Notes under the pieces: generated by a model
The model's input: the letters and a program-made list of their open reading frames with translations, nothing else
What the model was told of the DNA's origin: nothing
The model's database searches: none
Origin: Marinomonas sp. THO17
GTDB lineage: Bacteria; Pseudomonadota; Gammaproteobacteria; Pseudomonadales; Marinomonadaceae
Reading direction: 5' to 3'
DNA: 64,000 nt
NCBI RefSeq assembly: GCF_040436405.1
Contig: NZ_AP031575.1
Span: forward strand, 934,501-998,500
Shown here: piece after piece, positions 9,716-18,500 of the stretch
Position numbering within the stretch: position 1 is the stretch's first letter
Layout of the letters: each line of letters opens with the position of its first letter
Position numbers and translations under genes: made by a program

Positions 9716-9890
9716 CTAAAGTAGAAAGATAGACAAAGAGTAAAGCTCACAGCCCTTCAAGGTTGGCAAAAAAGATGAATAAGCGGTTTTCCGCACTTAA
9801 CCACAGTCTGTACAGGACAAGGCTAGTTTTATAAAGCCGAGTGGGTGTTTTAGACAGTTAAGTGCGGATCTCATTTGGGCCAGAAAGTAC
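9716..9890 (+). ncRNA. Candidate bridge-RNA region of the IS110 element
   Basis: Non-coding DNA directly after the transposase. CCGCACTTAAC (9791-9801) and GTTAAGTGCGG (9857-9867) form a perfect 11-bp inverted repeat enclosing a 55-nt loop. It is established that IS110-family elements express a structured bridge RNA from a non-coding end, with the IS1111 subgroup using the end downstream of the transposase. That this segment is such an RNA is inference from position and structure only. Confidence 0.35.
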
Positions 9891-9960
9891 ACCTAAAAAC
9901 ACTTTCAGAATAGGCCGGATATATGTCAGCACAACCGTTTCTCTTTTTCGAAACTAAACA

Positions 9961-10048
9961 AGGGTTATAGAAAAAGAAAAGCGAGATACGTAGGTGTCAG
10001 GGACTTTTTCGCCTTGACACCACCGGAACGTCCATATATGTCCTGTTA
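9961..10048. repeat. 88-bp hairpin element, copy 1
   Basis: Nearly identical to 11154-11240. The core is a stem-loop: GGTGTCAGGG pairs with CCTTGACACC around a GACTTTTTCG loop. It lies just past the 3' end of the minus-strand gene 10066-10920, and copy 2 lies just past the 3' end of 11248-11934. It resembles a small REP/MITE-like palindromic element; a terminator role is possible. Confidence 0.7.
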
Positions 10049-10065
10049 AATGCTGCAATTTGCTG

Positions 10066-10920
10066 TTAAATTTTCCACCGCGGACGTCCTGAATTTACTT
10101 CCGTTGAAGCACCATGGTTAAATTTTTGCCTTACTTTAGCTTTTGACGATATCGTTGGAGTCATGTAACGAGGATTACTTTTTTTCAGTTCCTCTGTGCC
10201 CACACGTGGCCGGATGGGTTCGTTAGGTCTAGACTCATCCGCTGCATTATTGGCTGATGGCAGTATCGACGTTGCCCCTGTGTTCTTGCTTTTTCCTGAT
10301 GCGCTTATGGTTTCCTTCACTACCTCAGTCCGGGCACTGAAAGTGGCATTTTGTGATTTGAAATGTTCGGGATGACTTGTGTTATCTGTAGTAGGCTCCA
10401 CTGCCCCTTTGCTCCATTCTATGTCGGCGTTCTCACTGCCTACAATTTCCCCCATTAACCGACCCAACCCTGTTTTCCCTGCACGAGTGCGTGGTGTTTG
10501 TGGAGTGCCATCATCAGGAAACATTCGACGTATTGATTTCTCTCCTTCTTCTTTTTTTGTGAACTTGGTGTCTCTTTCCGGTAGCCCCCTCACCCACTCC
10601 TCAGCTATTTCTTTTCGGCTCGCAGTACTTGCAAGCAATCCCGCGCTAACAACTTCTTTAGCAGTAGCGCTCCTTATTTTTGTTGGGTCTTTTACTTGCC
10701 CCCTGATACCCTCCGCCAGGCTTTGCCATTCGGTGTTCTTTAGCTTTTTTGTATCACCGATTTTCGATGACGGTCTCTCAGCGTGAGCTATAGTTTCAAT
10801 AATAACTTCGGTCTTATCTTCATCATGTTGACGGATTTTCCCTTTAACTTGGTAGTATTGAAGTTCATCATCTGCCTTTTTTCTTACACTTAACGTTCCT
10901 GCTAGCACTTTCTCATTCAT
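10066..10920 (-). CDS. Orphan hydrophilic protein of unknown function
   Basis: 284 residues from an ATG at 10920, chosen because CAGGAGCG lies just upstream (ORF extension to 10956 lacks such a site). No signal peptide, no transmembrane segment, no recognised domain. It is rich in Lys, Glu, Ser, Thr and Pro, with a likely structured N-terminal ~130 residues (LAGTLSVRKKADDELQYY) and a low-complexity, Ser/Asn/Pro-rich second half. It lies in the mobile zone downstream of the T6SS operon on the same strand, and its 3' flank carries the same 88-bp element as the next orphan gene. A secreted cargo or mobile-island gene is a guess from context only. Confidence 0.55.
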   Translation of the reverse strand: MNEKVLAGTLSVRKKADDELQYYQVKGKIRQHDEDKTEVIIETIAHAERPSSKIGDTKKLKNTEWQSLAEGIRGQVKDPTKIRSATAKEVVSAGLLASTASRKEIAEEWVRGLPERDTKFTKKEEGEKSIRRMFPDDGTPQTPRTRAGKTGLGRLMGEIVGSENADIEWSKGAVEPTTDNTSHPEHFKSQNATFSARTEVVKETISASGKSKNTGATSILPSANNAADESRPNEPIRPRVGTEELKKSNPRYMTPTISSKAKVRQKFNHGASTEVNSGRPRWKI

Positions 10921-10960
10921 TTGTATCGCTCCTGCTCCTGAACCTTTCAAGAACACTAAA

Positions 10961-11143
10961 GTGGGTGTCCTGTTAAAACCAATCCTTTAAAATCTTAGTG
11001 TGGGTGTCCTATTAAAACCTCCTCAATCTCTTACTTAATAGGAAACCCAGACTAAACTATTAAAACCTTTTAAGATGGGTGTCCTGTTAATATTTATGTG
11101 GGTGTCCCATTAAAATCTTGTTAGATGGGTGTCCTGTTAAATC
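10961..11143. repeat. Irregular array of a 17-20 bp repeat
   Basis: Five copies of GTGGGTGTCCTGTTAAAA or close variants start at 10961, 11000, 11074, 11098 and 11124, with spacings of 39, 74, 24 and 26 bp. Variants include CCTATTAAAA and CCCATTAAAA. Related copies lie at 8562-8579 and 10039-10050. The spacing is too irregular for CRISPR and there are no cas genes. Confidence 0.75.
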
Positions 11144-11153
11144 CATTTTTTAA

Positions 11154-11240
11154 AGGGTTATAAAAAAGAAAAGCGAGATACGTAGGTGTCAGGGACTTTT
11201 TCGCCTTGACACCACTGGAGCGTCCATATATGTACTGTTA
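11154..11240. repeat. 88-bp hairpin element, copy 2
   Basis: Copy of 9961-10048 with only a few differences (CCGGAA versus CTGGAG, one A missing in the A-rich part, TCCTG versus TACTG). It is placed between the repeat array and the 3' end of the 11248-11934 gene. Confidence 0.7.
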
Positions 11241-11247
11241 GAAGTCA

Positions 11248-11934
11248 TTATTTCAGACTATCCATCTCTTCAGGAGTATTCACCCACGGGATGGATCGCA
11301 CAGATTCATCGTTTTCTACATTACCTCTAGAGGCGCCAGCTTTCATTAAGACAGCCTTGTTTCGCGCTATCACGTCATTCGCTTCGCGAGGAGTATAGTG
11401 TTGACCAATTTGTCCCGGGCTAAGCAGATCGATTCCTGTTATGGCCTGTATGTTGTCGATCGTACGCCCTACGCAATTTCTTGTGGGGACAAGCTCGTCA
11501 CGTTTTGTTTGTGCAGTGCCTCGCGCAGTGGTTGTTTCATAGACAGTTCCTAGGTTGTGATGTATTTTTTCTACCATATCAAGCTGATTCTTTCCCTGTT
11601 CGGTTAGGTTACCGAGGAAGACACTCGAGTCCATTTCGGGCAGACGATTTTTAGTCCTATCTTCCTGCCCTTCGTTGGTAACTCCCCTGAATACTTCCCC
11701 CGCCATAGACAAAGATTCAGCCCCCGGGAAAGGAGCAAGTGGCTTTTTTTTGAACCGACTGCTGCCCCCCCCTCCTCCCCACCCACGTACATCAGGCCCG
11801 CCGACATCTTTTTCGGCGGTTATCATGTTTATATGCCCGGGCATAGCCCCTTCCTTTGTTACGCTGGTACTTATATGCCTCCCTAGGAGGAATTTCGCGC
11901 CAGATTTGAAAGTGGTGGACGCTCGTTTTAGCAT
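11248..11934 (-). CDS. Orphan protein of unknown function, Gly-rich N-terminal part
   Basis: 228 residues. The ATG at 11934 is preceded by AAAGGAG at ideal spacing, a strong sign that this is a real gene. There is no signal peptide or membrane segment. A glycine run (GWGGGGGSS, about residue 52) separates a basic N-terminus (LKRASTTFKSGAKFLLGRH) from a likely helical C-terminal part (IDNIQAITGIDLLSPGQIG, REANDVIARNKAVLMKAG). No family recognised. It shares its 3' flanking element with the 10066-10920 gene but shows no obvious sequence similarity to it. The location next to a T6SS cluster makes an effector or cargo role possible but unproven. Confidence 0.55.
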   Translation of the reverse strand: MLKRASTTFKSGAKFLLGRHISTSVTKEGAMPGHINMITAEKDVGGPDVRGWGGGGGSSRFKKKPLAPFPGAESLSMAGEVFRGVTNEGQEDRTKNRLPEMDSSVFLGNLTEQGKNQLDMVEKIHHNLGTVYETTTARGTAQTKRDELVPTRNCVGRTIDNIQAITGIDLLSPGQIGQHYTPREANDVIARNKAVLMKAGASRGNVENDESVRSIPWVNTPEEMDSLK

Positions 11935-12087
11935 GGTTATTCTCCTTTGTAGGTTGTTTTTTTGTAGTGGTCAAAGATGACTGGCTACCTTGCTATCGGT
12001 GTTCCTTCATTGGTGTTATTCATGGATATTGGGCGCCACATTGATATTTAGGATCACCTAAAAAACTATTTAGCCATTTAGCCAAAC

Positions 12088-12330
12088 AAAATCTCAACCC
12101 CAAACACCCTTCTCTTTAAACAAGCTCCCAAGTTCACTCTCCCGAATAACCTTAAGAACCTCATCTAAATCTATTTCCACCACACTTCTTACCCATTGCA
12201 ACCAATGCTTAACCTATCCCCTTATGAGACCTGCAATGCGTTCTTTCGTGGCACCTTGCTCATAACGCTGCTGCAGTTTGTTGATATGGTTCGCTATGGT
12301 CTTCCAAGCGAGGCTTACTTTTTCTCTGAT
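12088..12330 (-). pseudogene. Remnant coding fragment with internal stop
   Basis: Read on the minus strand from 12330, a frame gives IREKVSLAWKTIANHINKLQ, then a basic segment ending GLIRG, a TAG stop, and continues VKHWLQWVRSVVEIDLDEVL to a TGA. The amphipathic, coherent protein on both sides of the stop suggests a decayed gene of at least 80 codons. Family not recognised; a transposase or DNA-binding remnant is possible. The upstream end runs into tandem repeats. Confidence 0.45.
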
Positions 12331-12372
12331 GGCTTAAAGGTCTGATGGCTTAAAGGTCTGACGGCTTAAAGG
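12325..12372. repeat. 16-bp tandem repeat, three copies
   Basis: TCTGATGGCTTAAAGG is repeated at 12325-12340, 12341-12356 and (one change, TCTGACGG) 12357-12372, followed by a partial unit GTAGTGGCTTAAA to 12385. It abuts the pseudogene fragment. Confidence 0.8.
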
Positions 12373-12644
12373 GTAGTGGCTTAAATAGGCCTAAAAACAC
12401 CCAAACTAAATTTAAGACGGCGTGTTTTACACAGCACTAGCCAATCCTCCAATCTGCCCCTCGCTCCTCAGCCATGACTTTTTTGTAAGCAGGTCATGTC
12501 ACCCTATGAGCCGAAGCGCCCCGCCAAATACAACCAAAGTTGTAATGTCTCTTTTCGCTGCGCTGCTTTGTCTCTCGCTCTCGCTCTCTCTTTCTCCCCC
12601 TCTGCTTCTCTTTACCTTTCCCTCTCTCTTTGTTTGCCTTTTGC
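12373..12644. other. Non-coding tail with a polypyrimidine tract
   Basis: Lies past the 3' end of the T6SS operon. 12569-12642 is almost pure C/T on the plus strand with short TCTCGC and CTCTCT microrepeats. No convincing gene seen; a long plus-strand frame here runs antisense into the GNAT gene and has no coding character. Confidence 0.5.
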
Positions 12645-13721
12645 TCACCCTAACCACACTTTTTTGTGCAGGGCGATGTGGGAACCCATGTTGGCGTATA
12701 GGGTTTCCAGTTCTTTGCGACACGCGGCTTCGCTTTGTTCTGGCCCCAGGTAATAGAGGATTTCGTTGTCATCTGGCGCAATTTGTCGAAAAGGCAGTGG
12801 ATGAAAGCCGAGCTTGTGCAGGGCTTTTTGCGAGGGCATGTTGTCTTCATACACTTTGGCGTAACAACACCGCATGCCTTTTTGCTCCACGCCGCTGCTC
12901 AGTAACATTGCTACCGCCTGTGGCCCAAACCCATAACCCTGAAAGTCTTGTCCTAACCAGTAATAGAAGAATCCCACGCCATTAAAGACTTCTAGGCACA
13001 CTGAACCGATAAAGCCCCACTCTTTATGAACAACCGCATAGACATCATGATTGGGCATCATTTGGTTGTTTTGATGCCAGTCAAACCACTGCTGATCGTC
13101 TTCAAAGCAGGGCAAATTGCACAACTCGGAGACGGATTTCAGACCTTCTTGCTGATTAATATAAAGCCAGCGAAAACCATCTATATGATGGGGCTCCAAT
13201 GGGGTTAAATAGAGCTCTCTTGTTTCTGTCCTATTCTCCGTATAACGCCAGTCAACTTTGGGGAAATCACGGTTGTTCATCTGTCGCCGTTTTTCGGTCA
13301 GCCAATAATAAGCATCCAGAATCTGTTTATTTTGATAAAATCTCAGCAAAGCCCCTTTATACAGATGGATGGCAGTAGCATAGTCGCCAAGCTGGAAATG
13401 GGCTTCGGCCAAGGCGTAAACCGACTCTATAGCGGCGTCATCATTTAGCTTAAACTGTGGGTTGGTTTGAATCGCTTTTACGATATCAATCACCATCACC
13501 CAATCACATAAACGCTGTGCCAGATCTAGCATCAATTGATACTCAGCTAGCGAACTTTCTTTATCGAAAAACTCTCTTAGTTGCAGTAACCAATAGAGCC
13601 TGTCTTCAGCATAAATATTTTGCTGTTGCACTTGTTGCAGCTGGGCAAGCCACTCATTTTGCGGTTGAGCAAAGGCAGCTTGCGAAAATGGGTAGTCTGA
13701 CGTTTGTCTGGCTGCAACCAT
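12645..13721 (-). CDS. T6SS-associated TPR and GNAT acetyltransferase-like protein
   Basis: 358 residues with two parts. Residues 1-155 are helical and TPR-like (ALAEAHFQLGDYATAIHLYK, about 107-126). Residues ~165-330 form a GNAT fold of the RimJ/RimL type: LYLTPLEPHHIDGFRWLY, VVHKEWGFIGSVCLEV, a GQDFQGYGFGPQAV acetyl-CoA loop and YEDNMPSQKALHKLGFHP. It is the last gene of the T6SS operon as read on the minus strand, 59 bp after the acidic protein. GNAT proteins are found in some T6SS clusters, but the substrate here is unknown. The start at 13721 has AGGATGGG upstream. Confidence 0.75.
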   Translation of the reverse strand: MVAARQTSDYPFSQAAFAQPQNEWLAQLQQVQQQNIYAEDRLYWLLQLREFFDKESSLAEYQLMLDLAQRLCDWVMVIDIVKAIQTNPQFKLNDDAAIESVYALAEAHFQLGDYATAIHLYKGALLRFYQNKQILDAYYWLTEKRRQMNNRDFPKVDWRYTENRTETRELYLTPLEPHHIDGFRWLYINQQEGLKSVSELCNLPCFEDDQQWFDWHQNNQMMPNHDVYAVVHKEWGFIGSVCLEVFNGVGFFYYWLGQDFQGYGFGPQAVAMLLSSGVEQKGMRCCYAKVYEDNMPSQKALHKLGFHPLPFRQIAPDDNEILYYLGPEQSEAACRKELETLYANMGSHIALHKKVWLG

Positions 13722-13780
13722 AGTTATTGCCCATCCTGTTAGTTAGTGTAAGTCTCTCGTTATTACACTTTTGCTTCGCT

Positions 13781-14107
13781 TTACTCTTCCTGTTCCTCTG
13801 CTGCTTCAGCCGCTTCGGCATCGGCTTCCTCGGCTTCGCTGGCCTCTTCCTCAGCCACTGGCTCCGCTGGCGGATTGCGTTTGGCATCGAGGGCGGGCAA
13901 GAGGGTTTTGTCCAGATAAATCTCCAAATCTTGCAGGAACAGGGCTTTGACCTCGTCTAAGGTCGGTGTTTCGTCATCGGCAAAAGTGCCTTTGCTCAAG
14001 TAGTCCATGATTTCTTCCAGTATCTCGCCCAATGACGCTTTAAGCTGAGCGTCCAACTTTGGCAGTACTAGGCCCAATTGAATTTTGAATGCGATATCGT
14101 CTGACAT
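13781..14107 (-). CDS. Small T6SS-linked protein with a highly acidic tail
   Basis: 108 residues. The first ~80 are amphipathic helix-like (FKIQLGLVLPKLDAQLKASL; LGEILEEIMDYLSKG). The last ~25 are almost only Ala and Glu. AAAGGACC precedes the ATG. It lies between tssA and the GNAT gene on the same strand, after a 290-bp gap containing an AT-rich stretch (14276-14335) that could carry its own promoter. Family not recognised; the acidic tail suggests a charge-mimic, chaperone or adaptor role, which is inference. Confidence 0.65.
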   Translation of the reverse strand: MSDDIAFKIQLGLVLPKLDAQLKASLGEILEEIMDYLSKGTFADDETPTLDEVKALFLQDLEIYLDKTLLPALDAKRNPPAEPVAEEEASEAEEADAEAAEAAEEQEE

Positions 14108-14398
14108 AGTTTTGGTCCTTTGTGGTTTGGCGGCTGGCGAGGGTCTCGCGGTTTGCCTTTACATCTTTCAATGCTTTGCCTTTACTACTTTTTATACTTT
14201 TTATGCTTTCTATGCTTAGCCTTAGCCTGTCTTGCATTGGCTTGCTTTATTAAGGGTATTGCAATAGGGTTGCCAACTTTTTAAAAATTATTTTTCTTTT
14301 TATTTTCAATTAGTTAAAATAAATTTTTCATTCTAATCTGGGTTGCCCTTTACCCACGGTATCTGGCCTTTACCCGGGTCTAACACGCCGTGCGCGGC

Positions 14399-15496
14399 TT
14401 AGGATTCAATGCCCATGATGTCAAACAGGTTGATTTGCCCTCCCTTCACGAGAAAGATTTCTTTATACAAATCGGGCGCACTTTGCTGGCCCCATTCGCA
14501 GGCGGTGTAGATTAGGTAAGGTACGATGGAATGCGGATCGTCTTTTTGCAGAAAGTCCGCCGCCCTGTGTAAGGCGTTGAAGGCTTCCGCGCGGCTGGTA
14601 ATGGGGCCGTTGCCGCCTCCGCCATCCCCATTCATGCCACTGGCTGAAGGGTCGTCCGAGTCTGACTCATCGGCTGTTTCTTCGCCGGCGAAATGGATAC
14701 CACGGCGATTCAGTTCCAAATCGATGAGGTCGCCTATCTGCTGTAATACGCCACTAAAGTCGGTAAAGCTGGGGGCCTCGCTGCCGCATTGCTCATCCAA
14801 CCAGTCTTCTAGGTATTGCAGGCCTTTTAAGGCATCATCCAGTGACATTAACACTTGCTGGAAATACGAGGTGTCGGTCAGCATAAGACGTTGTTTGAGG
14901 TCTGACAGGCTGGGGCCGTCCCCTTGAGGACGTTTGCCTTGCTGGCTAATTTTGTCGAAATATTGTGCGCTTTCCCAATCGTTCCAGCTGCATTCCCTGC
15001 CATCCAAATTGGTGTGGGTAATGGGCAGGCTTTTGATCACTGGGGCCAGTTTGTCATTGATCCATTTGAGCGGGTTGGTGCGAAATTCAATGTCACCATC
15101 GAGCATTTCCGGGTACATGCTCTCCCAGTAATGTTCACACATTTGCTGCACTAGGAGACAGGCCGGGGCAATGCCGTTAAAACCCTCTAGGTGAATTGAG
15201 GCTTCAAACAGCCACATCATGAGTTGCAGGTCTTTGCTTTTTTCCGCGAGCGCTTCTAAGGCGATGTCTTTCACCAAGCGCCAGTCTGCCACTTTGAGAT
15301 CATGGGTCCACACGCCCATTGGTAAGTTGGGGTCATCGGACTGACGGGCCGCCTTGATGCTGGAATACACCCCATTGTGACGCACCGATTGCCCGACCCC
15401 ATTGTCCCCTATGGGTTGCAGTAACTGGTTTAAGCTGTAGCCCATGTGATATTGAAAATAGTCATCGGGCGACTGTATTGCGTGTTCAAGTCTCAT
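14399..15496 (-). CDS. tssA: Type VI secretion system protein TssA (ImpA family)
   Basis: 365-residue cytoplasmic cap/priming protein of the T6SS sheath-baseplate. The N-terminal ImpA-N domain is recognisable: a short substrate-like start (SPDDYFQYHMGYSLNQL), then VWTHDLKVADWRLVKDIALE, MMWLFEASIHLEGFNGI and HYWESMYPEMLDGD. The C-terminal part has ALHRAADFLQKDDPHSIVPY and a terminal LFDIMG segment, matching the usual end of TssA proteins. A Gly/Asn/Asp-rich linker lies near residue 290. AAGGAGGTTAAC precedes the ATG. It lies 17 bp after tssM. Confidence 0.9.
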   Translation of the reverse strand: MRLEHAIQSPDDYFQYHMGYSLNQLLQPIGDNGVGQSVRHNGVYSSIKAARQSDDPNLPMGVWTHDLKVADWRLVKDIALEALAEKSKDLQLMMWLFEASIHLEGFNGIAPACLLVQQMCEHYWESMYPEMLDGDIEFRTNPLKWINDKLAPVIKSLPITHTNLDGRECSWNDWESAQYFDKISQQGKRPQGDGPSLSDLKQRLMLTDTSYFQQVLMSLDDALKGLQYLEDWLDEQCGSEAPSFTDFSGVLQQIGDLIDLELNRRGIHFAGEETADESDSDDPSASGMNGDGGGGNGPITSRAEAFNALHRAADFLQKDDPHSIVPYLIYTACEWGQQSAPDLYKEIFLVKGGQINLFDIMGIES

Positions 15497-15513
15497 GTTA
15501 ACCTCCTTTTCGG

Positions 15514-18500
15514 TTATTCACTGAGATTAGGCGCATAGGTAGGAAAATACAGGGGCAAAGGCAGATTGCGAGTTTGCCCTTTGTCATCCAACACATAAGC
15601 GGCTAATTGCACATTGGCACGGCTCACATAAGCCGGCACTGGGGCTTGTTGGCTGTCACTCTTAAGCACCACGGGCACATAAAAAGATAGGAGCGCCGCC
15701 CCATCTTGACTGTGAATCAGTTTGTTTTGGTAACGGGCGATCCATTCCAACAAGGCCCACTGCCCTTGGCTGTCAAAACGCGCACTGGCTAAGGCGGCAT
15801 CGACAACAGGTGGTAACTGGGCAGATCGGCTCGGTGGCCCCAGCGGACGATACGCCGAACCACTGGCCCAACGCAGGGTTAAGGTCAGTGGCTGACCCAC
15901 TTGCCAAGTGAATTGCGTCTCCCCGTTGGGAAACTGCAGCTGTTGGGTGCCACTTTGCAGCTGCCAACTAATAATCTGATTACTGCCAGAAGAACCACCA
16001 GCATGGGCATCAAACAGGATATTCAGGTTGGCCTGCCAGGTTTTTGCCTTGTCTTGCCAGATGTGCTCAAAAAACTGATTGACCTGTTCCATCTCCAATA
16101 AGAAATCCCGCCACGACCCTTGTAAATTCAGCGGGAAAGCCGGGTCTTGATCTTCCATTAGGGCGTCCAAATCGGACAAGAGATGGTTGGATAAGGTGCG
16201 ATATTGCGCCAAGAAACTCTGCAATTGCTGAGGAGACACTTCCTTCACGCCAATCTGGCTTAACTCAGCGAATGGAAAGCGTCCGGCCAACTGCTGGTTG
16301 AAAGCACGGGCCAAGGTTTGGTAACGCTGGATAATGGCTTTTTTCTCGGCGCTGGTGCATTCCAATTTGGCTTGCTGGGTAATTTGCCGATCGCGCATGG
16401 CAAACCAACTGTTGCCTTGATTAAGGGTGATCAACCCCAAGGTGTCGTCACAGGCTTGGTTGTTCAGTGCGGGTAAGGTCTGGCCGATGAGGTCATTCAA
16501 GGTGCTGACTGGGTTACCCGCTTCGCCCCGCTCGAATCTCGCCAAGTCGTCCAAGGTGGCCAACCAACGTTGCACACTCAGGTCACTTAAGCCACTGTGG
16601 CTGTTCTGTAGGTATTGCAGCAATGGCTGGGCATAATGAAAGGCCAGATAGTTGATTTTTTGCTGTTGGTTTTGCAAATAGCTTTCGGTTTGTTTGGCAT
16701 CCTTGAGCTGGAATAAGGCTTGCGCAAAACTGGGCGCTTGCCAATCCGGTGACAGCACAGGTTGGTAGAGACGGTAATCAGCCACCAGTTGTTCTATTTG
16801 CGCGAGTTGATAGTGCACAAAGGCATTCACCTTTTGGTTTAGGTGCAGCACATTAACACTGTCCCCTTGTTGTTTTAACAAGGTCTCAATTTGCAACAAC
16901 AGGCTTGATACCTGACGAAAACTGCTGACCGCCTGCTGTAATTTGCGTTCTCTGTCGGCGATCAGGTTGTAACTGGGTGGGGGGGCGGTGAGCTGTTGCG
17001 AAGGACGTATCATGGCATCGCTTAACAGACGCTCGGTGACATCTTGCAAGCGGCTGCGCAAGGTATTTTCAAACAGGCTAGTGGCGGAATATTGGGCCGC
17101 AAAGGCTTGCTCTTGTACCAGCATATCCAGCAGTTGTTGCAATGGGGCCTGCTGCCAACGCACTATGATTTCGGATGACTCCAAGAGCGGAGGAAAACGC
17201 CCCTTAATGTAAGCCAGTTGCGTAATAGCCCGCGCTTTGTCCATCAGTTTAATCAAGGCGGGGGATTGTTCAATGACACCTGCTTGGTTGCGCACAAACA
17301 AGTCGCCAAATGGCGACACACTTAAGTTGGCCAGTTCCTGACGAATCGGTTCATCGCATTCTTGTGCGGCAAAGTCTTCGGCCATGGCCTGTAACACCGC
17401 CTCGTTGTAACCAAACAACACCATGCGTTCTTCCGCTTCTTCCAAATGGCTTTGTATTAATCCACACGCACTGCTTTGTGGGGTGGTTGAGAGCCAATCC
17501 TGTTCGGTTTTTTGCAACCAGTATTCCAGTCTGCCAAGGTCTTGAGCAATGGATGACGCTGGTAGGTTGGCGTGTCGGGGTACCCTTTTGGGGCCACGAT
17601 TAAAGTCTTGCAAAGGCCCGATGGGCACGTTTTCCACCACTGCCTTTAAGGCCTGTAGCAATTGATCAGTTTGTTGCTGTAAGTGGTTAAGGACCACTTG
17701 TCGATCCACCAATGGGTCTGTGGCACTCCACTCTAATGGCAAGTTGAGATGGGTAACGCCCCCGACAATCAGGTGACTGTGTAAATCAATGGTCTCTGGC
17801 ACTGGGTTGTCGTAAAGGTAGTTCAGTAGGTCATATAAGGCTTTGCTAACGCCTTTGTCACTGTCTAAGGGGCCCGCCAACATGAGCAAACGTTGCTGAT
17901 TTTCTTCAAAGGCCAACAGGGCCTCAAAACGGTCAAAATAGCCACTGAGCAAGGTGGGATAATGGTCGGTTTGTGGCACCGCCTTGATACGGCGTAACAA
18001 GGCTTCGGCTTTTTCCTCCAATCGACACTCTAAGCCCTGAAAAAGTTTGTTTTTAAGAAGCTGATGACTGACGCTCTGTTCTTTTCGCTGTGCGGCATGA
18101 CCAAACCAAGACAGGGGCATCGCCAGCGACACATTGGCACCAGATATGTCGCTCAACCCTTGTAATAAAGCATAACTTTCGCCGCCCAACTCAGAGCAAT
18201 CAGGCATCAGCAAATGTATTTGTTGTAATTTTTCTAAGCCAAATTGATTGAATTGCTGGATACGGACTATGTCGTGTGCCAATAAGATGGCCAGCCCCAA
18301 TGCCAAGCCCAATACGGAAAACTGCAAGCGCCGAAATAAGGTGTTGCTGGAAAAAAGACGCTTATCAATGACTCTGGCCAGGTGCTTTTCAGCAAAGATT
18401 TTATGCTGGAAGACCGCGTCGGCAAACACCACCTTGGTTTGTCTTTGACCGCTAAAATACAGGCCTCTCAAAGGCAGGGCCTCTTGAAAACCACTTTGTG

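Larger units (their letters stand above)
8611..9890 (+). mobile_element. IS110-family insertion sequence (approximate limits)
   Basis: An IS110/IS1111-type transposase gene with structured non-coding flanks. Exact ends cannot be set because this family often lacks terminal inverted repeats and target duplications. The left limit is placed where similarity to the neighbouring repeat array stops (8610). The right limit is after an 11-bp inverted repeat at 9791/9857. The element is probably inactive because the transposase has an in-frame stop. Confidence 0.6.

Noticed and set aside
10379..10786. 135-codon plus-strand frame
   Set aside because: Antisense to the orphan gene at 10066-10920, which has a good ribosome site; composition is not convincing.
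10961..11143. CRISPR-like direct repeats
   Set aside because: Repeat spacing varies from 24 to 74 bp, repeats are degenerate, and there are no cas genes.
12422..12985. 187-codon plus-strand frame
   Set aside because: It is antisense to the end of the GNAT gene and runs through the polypyrimidine tract (Leu/Ser/Pro low complexity); no ribosome site.
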